A DNA stretch of 64,000 bases from Epiperipatus broadwayi (taxonomy: Eukaryota; Onychophora; Udeonychophora; Euonychophora; Peripatidae). Each line of letters opens with the position of its first letter. Within the stretch, counting starts at the first letter, position 1. The notes beneath the pieces are model-generated. The model was not told the DNA's origin, made no database searches, and saw only the letters and a list, made by a program, of their open reading frames with translations. The stretch covers positions 4,373,656 through 4,437,655 of the forward strand of contig JAQFVV010012396.1 in assembly GCA_028023455.1 (NCBI GenBank), given 5' to 3'. The position numbers and the translations under genes were made by a program. Positions 24,878 through 37,220 of the stretch are shown in pieces.

Positions 24878-25686
24878 AAGTAATAACAACTACATATGCT
24901 GGGATACCTATTATTTTAAACCAAAATAGCATTAAAGTGAAAAATTAATAACTATAGTTAGTTAATGTAAGACATAATGAATTTAATATATACATATTAT
25001 AGATTTAATTACTGTAATTATAGATAATTTATTTTTAACATTTTCTTTCTTACTTATATACTAATTGTTATTTTCATTCCAGTGAAAATCATTAAAATAT
25101 ATATTATTTTTATGAGCTATCTTTTTTTTTCTTTGTTAATATCAATTCTAAACAAACGCTCCAATTAGGTAGCAATACTTATTCTAAATATTCTGTACCA
25201 TCTTAGCATTATGTTTCAATTTTTATTTCTTTATAATAACACTTACTAACTAAATGAGTTATTTTTCTTTCTACGTATGTAAAAAACTCTTGAGCTTTAT
25301 TTGAGATTTTGTAATTGCATTAACGTCAGCAGCATCATTTGCATATAAATAAGGCTATTTTAATTGCTAGAAGAAAAAAAATGACTAAACAGAAAGACAA
25401 AAAATGCATTCAAAAAAAAATTCGTATACAGAATTTTTATGTGTGTAATTAAATAATGGGAACATGATTCCACAATCACATCACCGCAATTAGTGTAAAA
25501 GAGATGATGAGAGATATGAAAAAAAAAATGGCAATTAGTATTTACTCTATAACTAAGTGGCTGAAAATAACAAGAGATTCTTTTTCTAAAAAAAAAAAGC
25601 TAAATAAAACTATTGTTAAACAACGCCAGAGTTTAAGTATAAAAGAAAAAATAGATATAGGGTTGCTAATTATTCTTTAGTCATAA
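24878..25686. other. AT-rich DNA, nothing recognised
   Basis: No coding stretch or clear repeat. Confidence 0.5.
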
Positions 25687-25762
25687 CTCTAGACAAGTGG
25701 TCTCCAAATAGAGTATACGTCCCTCAGGGGGTAAGCAAAGTGATACTTGGGAATACGCCAAT

Positions 25763-25909
25763 AAACTGTGAAATGTCTTGTCTTGCATTGTTAGCCGAGA
25801 GGTATCGCAGCTGCCATGCAAGCAAGTAGTTGGTTGCAGACGGTTGTGGGTTCGCGTCCCGGCCGATGCTATGACATATGGAAAAAAAAAAAAAAAACTG
25901 TGAAATGTC
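25763..25909 (+). mobile_element. tRNA-derived SINE nested in the hAT element, 15-bp TSD
   Basis: The duplication aaactgtgaaatgtc lies at 25763-25777 and 25895-25909. The body begins ttgcattgttagccgagagg, has a B-box-like gtgggttcgcgtcccgg, and ends gccgatgctatgacatatgg plus an A-run. It belongs to the same family as the copies at 15.0, 42.4 and 61.2 kb. Its central part differs from the 42.4 kb copy by a small insertion. Perfect flanking repeats and nesting show it is younger than the hAT copy. Confidence 0.9.
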
Positions 25910-26204
25910 GCCTTATTTCAAAATGTAATCATTATTTTATTTAGCGGGAAATGCATTTTTATTAGGTTTTTAGCGGGAAATTAAGAATTTAAAATTTAGC
26001 GTTTTTTTAGCTGGATTCAGAATCGATTTCTGGTGGGCAAATGAATTTCACATCTGATAACACTGTTTACATCCCGGCTTCTCAGTGCTCCATTGTGCAA
26101 GTGTCCGATAGGTTGTGCATCATCATCGAAAGAACTGTATGGAACTTATACAGCTAGCTGTGTGTATTATAATTATGATTAGTTGAGTCTTAATCTCTCA
26201 TAAA

Positions 26205-26470
26205 ATGGATAAATGGTTAAAAAAATTGCCCGCAAAGAAATCTCGGATTATAATGTTTCTACTTCTGGAGTGCAAAAAAAAAAAGTAATAGGGTTGATAC
26301 TGATGATTGTTCAAGTTCATTAGTAATCATGTCAAGCGATAAAAGTATTAACGATATGGCGTGTACAAAAAAAATTGTACCAGAAAGTTCGAAAATATCA
26401 AGCAGACTACATATATATTATATTATAACGGATACTTGCGTCTTAGGAGTATGTGATCAAAAATGTTTGA
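26205..26470 (+). pseudogene. hAT transposase N-terminal remnant
   Basis: The ATG at 26205 opens MDKWLKKLPAKKSRI, followed by a frame slip. The later frame reads through a Ser/Asp-rich stretch (CSSSLVIMSSDKSINDMACT) into the right end of the element. A short basic MD(K/R)(W/F)L start followed by Ser-rich low-complexity sequence is characteristic of the N-terminus of ZBED/SCAND3-type hAT transposases. The BED finger, catalytic core and dimerisation domain are absent. It is not a functional gene. Confidence 0.55.
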
Positions 26471-26487
26471 AGATCACTGTTCTAGAC

Positions 26488-28590
26488 TTAAAATCTTCCA
26501 TTACGCACTTTAATTTATGTGAACGTACTTTATTAAATCGGTACTACAGCCAACAGTCTATAATTATTATTAAAAATATATAGCAATGCTTTTTTTTTCA
26601 TCTACCAAAAAATGTGCAAATCTCCTTATAAAATTTGCTAGGTAAAAATTGTCAGATGAGCCAATTGCTGTATAAATATAGAAACTTAACAAATAATTAA
26701 AATATATAAATATTGGTGATTATTTATCTTTGCGACATATGTGTTCAAATGTATCAGTGTTATGAGATAGAATGGAGGAGAATATACAGAAAGAAAAATA
26801 CAAATCTGTCACTGACAAGTGGGTGTTGTATAATTGATCTTTACTCCATTATCCCTTAGAGTATGGAGGAAAGCACTGATATATAGCTTATACTCTCCTG
26901 CCATTATTACTTTATTTTAGAAATTATAACTACTTTACTTAAGCTATTAATATGATTTATTTTTCAATGTATTGTTATTTAAATTTTAAAGTTATTTAAT
27001 AATGCTGATTTTTTTTTTATTTAAAAAACCGCATTTTAGCTATAAAAATATATATATATAACTTAAATATTTAACAAAGATAATTATGAATTCTTGATTT
27101 AATGACAGTATAAACATTTAGGAACTACTCCTCTAAGCAACCGGATTTTATTTTTGCCTTTTTTTTTCCTTTCATATAATACTGCTTATCTTTAAGATAA
27201 TTTTTTTTCGTTGTTGCAACAAAAGACATTGTAATGGAAATAAGAGCATCCAGGCTTAACAATAGAAGATAATGAAACATCAGAACCATTTTAAAATGTT
27301 ACTATAATCTTATATTTATTTATTTTCTATTGTAAATGGAAGATGTATGGGCAGAAGAGGATCTGAGCTGATCCTTAGAATTATGGATTCCTTTAGAATT
27401 AATCGTAATTAGTTTGGATGGATTTCCATTTTTGAAATTAAAATTGCAGCAAAGACTTTATTATTATTAAGGATATTGTCAAATGCATTTTAACAAAAAA
27501 AAAAAACTATTTCTATAAACTAATGTTTTATTCATAAAAGTTTAAAAAAAAGACTATTATAATCTAATCTTGTTAATAACATGTATATGCATATACTGTA
27601 AGTTAAAAAAAAAAAATGCGTGGAGGCAAAAAAAATTGCACTCTTCAAGTTTCTACATTTAACATATGCTCCTTTGTCTCGTTTATATATATATATATAT
27701 ATGAGTAAATCAAACCATACAATGAATTATAAACAAACACTTTTACCATATCGTATGGCCATTTGTTGATACTCCAATCATTCTCTACAAAATTTTATTA
27801 GATAATATTCACGAGGTATTAACTTTTTATTAGCATTAGATATTCATTTAACTATAACAATTTTAAAAATGTATTTATTTCTACGAATATTTATTTAATT
27901 ATACGGTTCTGCACTTATTTTCTTTTTTTTTTTAAAAAAAAAAAAATATCTCTCATATAACTCTACTCAAGATTGAATCTAAGAACATCCAGCATAACCA
28001 AAGAAACTTTCTTATTCATGGAACAATCTCCTCAAGATATGAATTTTTGTTAAGTTGTTTTAAGTGAAATGATATTCATGCATTTAAAATTATATTAAAC
28101 TGTATTGTTGCCATTTTTTATTTATCACACAGACACTTCTGAAAAAAAAATATTTATTAAAAATAGCAACACTAATTATTCCATATAGAGATATTAAAAG
28201 AATCTTCATTTTAAAAGTGTATAAAAAGAATTTAAACATGTAAATTACTGAAGTCATCTAGATTTTGCAGACGAAATCATTGTTTTAAATAAAGTTTTAA
28301 AGCTTCAGAAAATATATAAGCTTTTGAAAATATTACAATAGCTATCAGATGAAAGCAAACCAATTTTTTTTTGTTTTTTGATATTAAAGTAAGATACTTT
28401 ATATCACATTTAAATACACTTTTGTTATCATTTTCTTATTATAGATTGAGAATAATTAATTAGAAGCTATTTTGATGAGGCTATTAATACAGATTTGAAA
28501 TGCATAATAAAATTAAATTTAAACGGATAGCTTTTGGTAAAAATAACATGGACAAATATGCTTATATATTTGGAATCACTTTCAAGTGAA
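26488..28590. other. AT-rich DNA, nothing recognised
   Basis: A few more balanced patches (26740-26880, 27220-27440), a short TA run near 27685-27700, and many A/T runs. No coding signal. Confidence 0.5.
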
Positions 28591-28599
28591 AGGAGATTG

Positions 28600-31345
28600 C
28601 AAGAATTATAAAACAATTATATAATATTAAATGAAACATTATTGGACTTTAAGATGAAGAGACAATTGATTTAAAAAGTGGGCATGTACTGTATTACAAA
28701 GGTGCAAATATTGGAAATACAAATAGATTCATTGTAAAAAAAGTAAAAGAATAACATTGTGGAGATTGATGGTCTACTGAATAGAGTGGCTAGATTAATT
28801 ATTCAACTTATTTTCAAAGACTTTATCATGTGGTTGAGTGTTAGTATTCATTCATTTATAGTTAAAATCTTCAAAGCACATGTGCAACAGTGTAATGCTG
28901 TTTTAAATATTAATGATAGATACCAAATTCATATAATTCAGATTTATGCCCAACAAGTTCTCATAGTGATAAAGTTGTAAAGGATGTACAAAAGGATTTG
29001 ATCAGACCAAACAGCATTTTAAAATAATCATAAAAGACTTTAATGCTACAATCAGTAAACAATTGAAGATGAAAAGGCTGTAAGTAAATTTGGTTATGGT
29101 GATAGAAATGAGAGAGGATAAAAAACTTGTGAAGTCCCCCCCCCTCCAAAAAAAAAGAAAAATTTAATAATATAAATTCTTTTTTTTTTAAAAAAAAAAA
29201 AGTTAAATGGAAATGGACATGGAAGCATCCAAATAAAGACACAGCAGAATTGGATTATATTTTGACTAACAGAAAATATATATTTCAAGACTGTAATGTT
29301 CTTAATAAATTTAACACAGTAAGTGATCATCGATTAGTAAGATGTAAGATGCATGTTAATGCAAAACTAAAAGACAAAAATTATTAAGAAAAGCAATATT
29401 CATAGTTAATATTCCTAATCTTCAAAAACATTCCAATGAATTTAAATTATAATTTACAAATCATTTTCAAATGTTAACAGATTTGAATATGATTCAAATT
29501 TGAAAAAAAAAATGAATAGGAAGATAGCTGATATACTTTTAAAAACTGCAATAAAGATATATAGTACAAAAAAGCAGTAATACACCAATAAAATTTCTAC
29601 TGAGACAAGACAATTTATGAAGAAAAAAATGAATATCAAACTATATAAAAATGATGCATTAAAAAAGATTGAATATCTAATTTTTTCTAAAATAGTGCAA
29701 ACAAGAGATGATAATGATATAGGAAAGTATAATTGTAAACTAACAAAAATGGTTATAGAAGAAAATAAGTCTCAAAAGTGTATTGGTAGGAAAATATTTC
29801 AAATAAGAAAAAAAGATTGAACTATTGTTAAAGAGTGAAATATCATGAAATATTAGAAGTGTTCTATCAAGAAACATATATCAATAAAGAATAAGGGAAA
29901 ATATCACAACTATTATATCATGTGATTTTCACAGGATTTTAATTAAGAAGTAAGATATGCAATTAAATTTGTGAAAAGGGAACAGCTTGAGGTAATGATG
30001 GAATTATAATTGGTATCATAAAAGAAGCAGGTGAAAAAAAAATGTTTTGACAAAGTTATATACCAAATGTCTAAATGATAAAGATATATTGAAATAATGC
30101 ATTATTAATATTTAAAAAAAGTAATAAATATGATATTACAAATCATAATTCTGTCTTCTATACAAAATTACCAAAATAATTACAATTAATTTACAGTGAA
30201 TTTTGGATTTTGACTAACCAAAGGAACAAGTGGAATTTAAAGGTGGTTTTAGTACAATGGATCATATCTAAGTAGGATCAGTGAATATGAGTTGCCATTA
30301 TGCTTTGGATTTGTAGACTATAAAAAGGCATTTGGTTTTATAAGAATTTCATCAGTGATAGGATCATTAAGGTGTAAACTCTGGATAATGTCACACCCTG
30401 AAGAATATTTATAAAAATGCAACAACAACAATTTTACTAAAAAGATTAATATTGAGAAGGGTGTACTATAATGTGACTCCATATCTCTAAAACTTTTTAC
30501 AGCAGTGATGAAAAAAGTATTTTGTGGTTAAAACTGGGAAGTTAAAGGAATAAAAGTAAATGGAGATTATTTAAGTCATTTAGTTTTTGCAGATGGTGTA
30601 GTTTTTTTTTTTTTTTCAAATAATGCTTTAGAGCTTCATGAGTTATCAGATGAAAGTAAGAAAGTAGGATTAAAGGTAAATCTTAAAAAAACTAAAGTAA
30701 TGTTGAATGGATTTTCTCAAAAAAAGAAAATAAAGACTGATAATGATAAATTAGAAGTTTACAACTATAAATACTTTGGTCAGATTATTACCAGGAAATA
30801 TAATGGATAAGATTAGTCATAAAATTAAACTTGGTTGGAGTGCTATTGGTAGAAATAACTTAATATTAAAAGGAAATACATTTGAAAAGAAAGGTTTTTA
30901 ATAAATGTGTGCTAACAGTTTTTACTTAAGGATCTGAGACATGCACACTTAACAGAAGAACAATACAGAAACTTCAGACCACTCAAAGATGTATAAGGAG
31001 ATGAATGTTAGGGGTAAAAAGAAGAGACTGAAAACTAAATACATAAGTAAGAGAACTAACAGGTGTTACTGGTATCATTAAAAGAATTAAGAGACTGGAG
31101 TGAGGTTTGGTTGAATATATTGCCAAAAAAGATAATAGATGGACAATTGAAATCTTAATCTGGATTACAAGAGATTTAAAAGACCTAGAATGAGACCACA
31201 TGTGAGATGGATGGATAAAATAAGAAAGTATGCTGGGTGATGAAGAGAATAAAAGCTAGAGATTAGAGAAGATGGATTGAATTTGGAAAAAGCATCATTC
31301 TGCAGTGGATCAATAATGATTAAAAATAATAATAATGATGATGAC
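28600..31345 (+). pseudogene. RTE-type non-LTR retrotransposon (LINE), heavily decayed
   Basis: Piecing together short plus-strand segments across frames gives an RTE-clade LINE in the normal order. The endonuclease comes first: ELKSGHVLYYKG near 28680, IQIYA near 28935, an FNATI-like segment near 29040, then LDYILTNRKYIFQDC and SDHRLVRCKM at about 29245-29355. The reverse transcriptase follows, with FVDYKKAF near 30310 and a catalytic box region FADGVV near 30590, where the usual ADD is altered. The C-terminal region has SETC, RTIQKLQTTQRC and RWMDKIRKYAG to about 31230. Many stops and indels show long inactivity. The 3' end has an AAT/GATGATGA tail at about 31325-31345, typical of RTE. The full element would nick DNA and prime reverse transcription on the target. 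Confidence 0.8.
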
Positions 31346-34300
31346 TTGAAAAATATTTTAATAAATATGATTTACCTTACTTATCTATGTAGTTGAGATT
31401 TGAATTCTTAATAAAAAAGCAATACAGACATTAGACTATGTAGCTGAAGAATGTTGGGATTAAGATAAAAAAATCAAAAATAGCATAGATGAGTGAAGAA
31501 AAAAAATAAATATCTATGATATTAAAAAAGTGGTTGAAATAAAACAGTGTTACACATATTAGAAATATTGTAATAGTTGAGCAATAGAAAAGATCCCAAA
31601 AAATTATAACAAAGCTATAAAAAAACCACATGTAAATTGTATGAAATATGGATCTTTATTGAAGTTTCATGGTTTAAAGCATTGATAAAATGTCAGACTC
31701 AAAAGCTAAAAATTTGCAAGTCAAATATTATTATCACTTCCAATTCTTGCATATTACATAACTTTCCAAGTGATAAATTATTCAATTATACTTTTAATAA
31801 GATGATGGGAACAAGAGAAAATATGGATTTAAAAACTTTGATTATTTTTCAATGATTCACTAATAGTTGAAATAACTGACCTTTTTTACTATGTTTTGTA
31901 TAATATTTAATTCCCTAAACATAACAATAAAATATTTTTTTCTTTCTGTGTCAGCTGAATTTTAAGTATAATTTCCTTTATTTATCTACCTTCCCTCTTT
32001 TTATGACTTTTTAATATTAATTCACTCATGATTCTCATAAATAATAGGTTCATTCATTTGCCATGTTAATTAGTGTAAAAAGCAAGCAGTTTTTGGTAAT
32101 ATAATATTAAGATGAAATCATTAATAAAATATACAAATCATATGGATTAAAAAATTATAACTGATATTTAATTACACTTCCTACAGGAAAGCTATTAAAT
32201 CAATAATGCTAGATTTATTATATCACACCTTTATTTTGTTTTATGATATATAAGTATTTTATAAATATTTTGAAACTAAACACAATATATGTATTTTATT
32301 AAATTACTACAAGTTTTCAGTCATTAATTTTGTTGTGTAGTATTACTCATTTATTATGTCTGTGTAATAATTTTTAACAGATTGACATTTTCTATTGCTA
32401 ATCTTAGGTCAATTTTAGTCAATGTTTGATATTTTATTTTAATATTAAACTTTATTCAGTATTAGAATTTAATAAATTGTAAATTACCAAATGAAATACA
32501 TTCTAAAAGATAGTATTTGAAGTTGGAAAATATTGAAAATAAATAAATAAATAAATAAATAAATAAACAGAGTACATAAAAACAAAATACTTTTTTGACA
32601 GTGTGCAGGAAAGCAACCAAGCTAGTGATTTCAGAAAGTTAATAAAATCTTTGTTGAAAAAAAACTTTACTTTTAAAACAAGAATTAATAAATGTAAAGC
32701 CTTATAAAACTATCAAATTCTGCTCTAAAATATACAACCTCATTTATAATTTTTGAAATATTTTAAAAACTCCTAACAATATATTGATAAAGGCATTACT
32801 GATCTGTTTCAAAAAATGTTACAACATTATTGATCATAATTTTCTTTGTTAGCATTGTAGTCAAATTTATTAACTTTTATTTTTAAAAATAAAATCAAAA
32901 TGTGTAGATGAATTACTTTTGGATAATTATTATAATATCATAGTGTAAAAATAATCATTAATTTTCAAAAAACTGCAAAAATTGAATGTTTTTGCTATTC
33001 TGACAACTTCTCAGTGTAATCTAATTGATTCTTAAAACTGAAGAATAATAAATTAATCATGCATGTAGAATCTGCACTAAATTACTTTCATATTACTGGT
33101 TTTTGAAAAGAATAAATCTCTTCAGTTTTTTAATCAATACATTAATTTTCTATTAATTTTGTTTTCTAGTGTCAAATGAACTTAAAATCTGAAAAAAATA
33201 ATGTTAAATATTGTGTATAAGAGTGATTTAAAACTAAAAGACTACCAACACCATTCATGTAATACAAGTTTTAATTTTAAAAAAAATAGATATAAAAACC
33301 TTTTATGTTTTTAAAGCATCCATATGCTACTGAATATGCAGTTATTAACTGTTAGCATTAAATATATAAGCATCATTTTTAATATCTACATTTGCAGTTT
33401 TTTATAATAATTTTATTTTTATATCAGAACAGTAGTTTTCTTTTTCAATTTATTAAAAGTAAATATTAAATAATAACAATATTGTAAATGTTAATTTTTT
33501 AATATTTATTGAATATACATGTAAATATTAAATTATCTTATTTAATATTTTTTCTTCTTGCTTATTTTTGATAACATTCTGTAAGATTTAGCAATTAATG
33601 TTTCTCTTTGCTTTTTATAAGGTAAAATCAACTGTTTAGTAAATGTTTTTTTTTACAAATTATTTAATATTTTAATTGCCATTTACTATCAAATTTTTAA
33701 AAAAAATCTAATTAATAAAAACAAAATAAAAATGTGTTTAACAAACATCAAGTGACATTTTTTTATATTTTATTTAAAAATATATATTATTAAATAAATT
33801 GTCTTTATTATAATTTTTTAATGAGTGCTTATTTAAGATTAAATTTTAAATAGATATATTTTTTGCTTAAAAAATAAATAAATCAATATCTAATAGCGAG
33901 GAAAAATTGAAGGATTCTCTTTATAATTTCATTTTGCATTAAAAAAAATATAGACCAAAGTATCAGTTGGTTGTTTTAAAACTTTTGCATATAAAATTAC
34001 ATATACATTAATATATCTCTATAAAAAAATATATTATCAGGTTTTATAATATTATACTGTTTTTTCAGCTGGATTTTTTTTATTGCATAAAAATCTAATT
34101 TTTAAATAAATAAAACTTTTACAAAGTAATATATTTTTTATTTTTAAGTTAGTAGAATATAATTTTGCTTTTTTAATAAAATAATATTAAATTTTAAAAG
34201 GTTTATAAAATATATTTTTAATTTTATCCATTAACATTTTAAATGTTCATTTCAATTTTCGGATTGCTTTTATTTTTAGAAAAATAAAAAATAAATATAA

Positions 34301-34690
34301 TTGTAAGATATTATTAATTCAAAATTGATTTTTTTTTTCAAAATACAAATATTTTTTTTAATATTATCATTATAAAATAAACATAACTACATAGCATGTT
34401 ATGTAATTTGTTTGCATATAAGTAAGTAAATAATTCTTTAATAGATTATTTGGTGATAATCTTTACATTATGCATTTATATTTTTATATTTAAAAAATAA
34501 TAGATTATCAAAAAAGATTTCATATATTAATATAACAATTGTTATTAAATTTTATTAAGATATTATTTATTAGATTATGTATTATTAAATCTTATTAATT
34601 TAATCCAAAAATTTTAGCAGAGTTTTATAAAAAGTACAGAAAGTATTTTTAGAATTAAATGAAAAATTAGTAAATAAATTAATAACAATA
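31346..34690. other. 3.3 kb AT-rich DNA with a short AAAT repeat
   Basis: An AAAT tetranucleotide run of about 30 bp lies at 32538-32568. The rest is highly AT-rich, reaching long A/T-only stretches around 33780-34600. Open stretches at 31431-31855 are compositional. Confidence 0.5.
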
Positions 34691-34699
34691 AATTACTCA

Positions 34700-35335
34700 A
34701 ATCTTTGTACAAATAATAATTCAGAACTTTCAAGAATTATTACAAGAGTTATCAAATGAAATCAAGAAAGTAGGATTTATGATAAATGTTAAAAAAATAA
34801 ATCAAGAATTATTCAATGGTTTTTTCCATAAAAAATAAATAATAGAAGTTATCAATCATCATTGGATTAAACTTAAATGGAATGTCATTTTTTTAATAAA
34901 AATAACTTAATATTAAAAAATGTCTTTATGTTTGAAAAGGAAGATTTTTAATAGATATGTTTTACAAGCTTTTATATATGGTTCTGAAACTTAAGTGCTT
35001 AACTGAAGAGTAATAATCTTTATGCTTCACATTGAAATATTGAATGATACATACTGGAAATAACAATAAAGTTGTTATTAACATCATTGTTGGAATTATG
35101 ATATTGAAATGAAGCTGGACTAGTCATGTTCTAGAAATGATAATAAAAAATTGGTAACTGAATTTATAAACTGGATTCCAAAATATTATTAAAAAAAACC
35201 CTAGAAGATCGGATATAAGAAAGATAAAAAAGATAAGAATGTGAAAAGAATGTTTGTAAAGTAATAAGGAGAAGCTATGAATTCTTCAAAGATTGATAAT
35301 GATTTACCTTGATGATGATGATTTATTTAATCATT
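34700..35335 (+). pseudogene. RTE LINE 3' fragment
   Basis: The plus-strand text encodes LQELLQELSNEIKKVGFMIN, matching the RT thumb start of RTE elements. It then skips to a segment like the C-terminus at 30.85-31.25 kb (the tttgaaaaggaagatttttaat and ggttctgaaac regions, then NWIP). It ends with a GATGATGATGA tail near 35317-35330, as at 31.3 kb. It is 5'-truncated and internally deleted, the usual fate of LINE copies. Confidence 0.65.
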
Positions 35336-35690
35336 TTAAAATATGTAATAAGTGTAATTACTATATAAAAATATTATTGCATAATTATGTTATAAAAGCT
35401 ACAACTCTTGTCAGTTATATTTGTAGAAATAATTATTCTGGGCTTAAAGAGTTAGTTATCTAATGTCACATGCTTAATGTATCATTGTATTACCATTTTA
35501 TTAACTAAACAAAGTTTTTTTTTTTTTTTTTTTGGTAAAAAAAGGTGCCTCTTCAATCTTTTTTTTTTTATTATTTGAAATCTTGTGGAAAATATTCATG
35601 TTATTGAAAATAAAATATTTTTATCTTAATGACACATAATGGATGCTCTTTAAACATTTTGATCTTTTATTCATTTTGGTATTTTATTTT
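35336..35690. other. AT-rich DNA with T-runs
   Basis: A long T-run at about 35516-35534 and another near 35560. Nothing else recognised. Confidence 0.5.
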
Positions 35691-35699
35691 ATTTACTGC

Positions 35700-36441
35700 T
35701 AATATATATATGTGCTCTGCGCACAGTTAACAAAGCTATTAATAAATTGTCAAAATTTTTACTGCCAAGCGCTTTTGGGACAGTCTACAGTCCCAATTCA
35801 TGGTGAGTTATTCTGTTAATAACTGTAAAACTATGCAAATTTATATGCAGATGTTACATGGACCATTTATGAGATAGGGAATAGCAGGCCTCTCTTCTGT
35901 TGATTGCCGCTTCTCTAACTTTACATTTGGTGTCGTTTGTTTCAGAGCAAACGACACTGGCTGTGGTAGGTAGAAAAGCATGTCCAGAGTTTCTTTCGTG
36001 TTCGACAAAAATCGAATTACCTTCATACTTTGTTTTGGTTTTATTGTAAAGGTATCAGTGTTGAGCTACTCTGGTGACAATGTTAGTTTTGGTCTCTCCA
36101 TAATATGTTGCCATGCAATTTCTTTGGGGGCAGGTAATTTTGTACACAACTTGAGTGAATTCAGGTTTGATCCTGTGTTTGGTATTATTTATCAGTCTAT
36201 TGGTGTTGGGAGGTGAACGGAAAGCGACTTCAAAGTCACATGATAGTTGATTGATAAGGCTTTTAGCTGTAGAGTGAACGTATGGGATTAAGATTCTTGG
36301 TTTGTTTTCTTTCTTGTGGTTGTGGTTTATTTTATAGAAAAAATTGTTGACTTTTCTGTTGATGGATGAATAAGTGTGTCCTATTTTCCTTAAATCAATT
36401 ATATAATTGATGAGATTTTTTTTTAAAAATCTTAATCCCAT
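35700..36441 (-). pseudogene. Penelope-like element (locus A): GIY-YIG endonuclease end
   Basis: Minus-strand reading from 36441 gives a 128-residue stretch of the RT-to-endonuclease linker (SLINQLSCDFEVAFRSPPN) followed by VVYKITCPQRNC and TYYGETKTN at about 36060-36155. This is the GIY-YIG core (here VYK...YYG) characteristic of PLEs, including the CCHH-type cysteines before it. A frameshift near 36050 leads into the rest of the domain to a stop near 35841. The nuclease would nick target DNA for retrotransposition. Only the C-terminal part survives. At the 3' side, 35762-35800 holds aagcgctttt and a gggac/gtccc hairpin. An inverted copy of part of this gene follows at 36428-36541. Confidence 0.8.
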
Positions 36442-36541
36442 ACGTTCACTCTACAGCTAAAAGCTTTATCAATCAACTATCATGTGACTTTGAAGTCACT
36501 TTCCATTCACCTCCCAACACCAATAGACTGATAAATAATAC
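36182..36541. repeat. inverted repeat joining PLE locus A to its head-to-head partner
   Basis: Arm 36182-36296 and arm 36428-36541 are reverse complements over about 114 bp with only a few differences. The right arm encodes, on the plus strand, the same linker peptides as the left arm on the minus strand. The spacer is about 130 bp. The right copy stops after this fragment, and the following 36545-36600 (gacctgaaacatcaacgttc) looks like PLE terminal sequence. Confidence 0.9.
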
Positions 36542-36609
36542 TATTCTCCAGTAATCGGTTCCTTCTTTGACCTGAAACATCAACGTTCCGTTTATCATTT
36601 TATACCGAT

Positions 36610-37220
36610 TTATTTTATTATTATTTTTTTTGCATCAGTTTGCTTGTGTAGGTCGGTATCATTGTAACGTAGTATTATCTTTTTGCATGTGGGATCAGAT
36701 GACTGAAAAATTTTTATCCTCTTCATGTCCCTTTCCATCGACATATCCGCATCTATTATAAGTGGAGTTAACCGTGCTCCCTCTAATGTTAAATTTTGGC
36801 CTGTATCCGGTACCGGATTTCGGCTCAATATGTCCGGCACGATATTTTCCTTCCCTGAGCAATGAACCACTCGGTAGTTAAATCTTTGTAAATATAATGC
36901 CCACCTTATAAGCCTATTGTTTGTTAAGTAGCATTTATTTATAAACTCTAGACTCTTGTGATCCGTAATAATAATAATCTCGGATCCTGATAGTAAATGT
37001 TTAAGTTTATTTAACGCCCATATGATGGCCAATGCTTCTCTTTCTGTAGTCGTATAATTTCTTTCTGCAGAGTTTAAATTTCTACTTAAAAAATACAAGA
37101 CTTGCGGGTTTTTTTCTTTATTCTCTTGAAATAATACAGCCCCCAACCCCACTTTACTGCTGTCGGTCTGGAGCATAAAAGGTTTATTAAAATCCGGGTA
37201 TGCGAGTATGACTTTTTTTC
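36610..37220 (-). pseudogene. gypsy A RNase H domain
   Basis: The minus-strand reading of 36610-37176 (188 residues) is a gypsy RNase H: LQTDSSKVGLGAVLFQ with the first catalytic Asp, the TTTEREALAIIWAL helix with the catalytic Glu, ITDHKSLEF with the second Asp, and the terminal PDILSRNP. It is in a different frame from the RT to its right, and the slip maps to the T-run near 37210-37220. Reading continues about 55 residues past RNase H to an AKKIIIK end, then stops at non-homologous sequence. The tether, HHCC zinc finger and integrase are missing, so the element is truncated at its 3' side. Confidence 0.88.

Larger units (their letters stand above)
25687..26487 (+). mobile_element. hAT-type DNA transposon remnant with 8-bp TSD
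   Basis: The ends are imperfect inverted repeats: the left begins aagtggtctccaaat at 25695, and the right, reversed from 26479, begins cagtgatcttcaaaca. Flanking 8-bp duplications are ctctagac (25687-25694) and ttctagac (26480-26487), with one mismatch. An 8-bp duplication and CAGTG-type ends define hAT elements. Inside lies a plus-strand start of a transposase-like protein and a younger SINE at 25778-25894. At under 800 bp the copy has lost nearly all of the transposase, and is either an internally deleted non-autonomous member or a remnant. Confidence 0.75.

Noticed and set aside
29094-29330. minus-strand Phe-rich open frames at 28.96-29.33 kb
   Set aside because: Antisense to the RTE endonuclease region and driven by T-runs.
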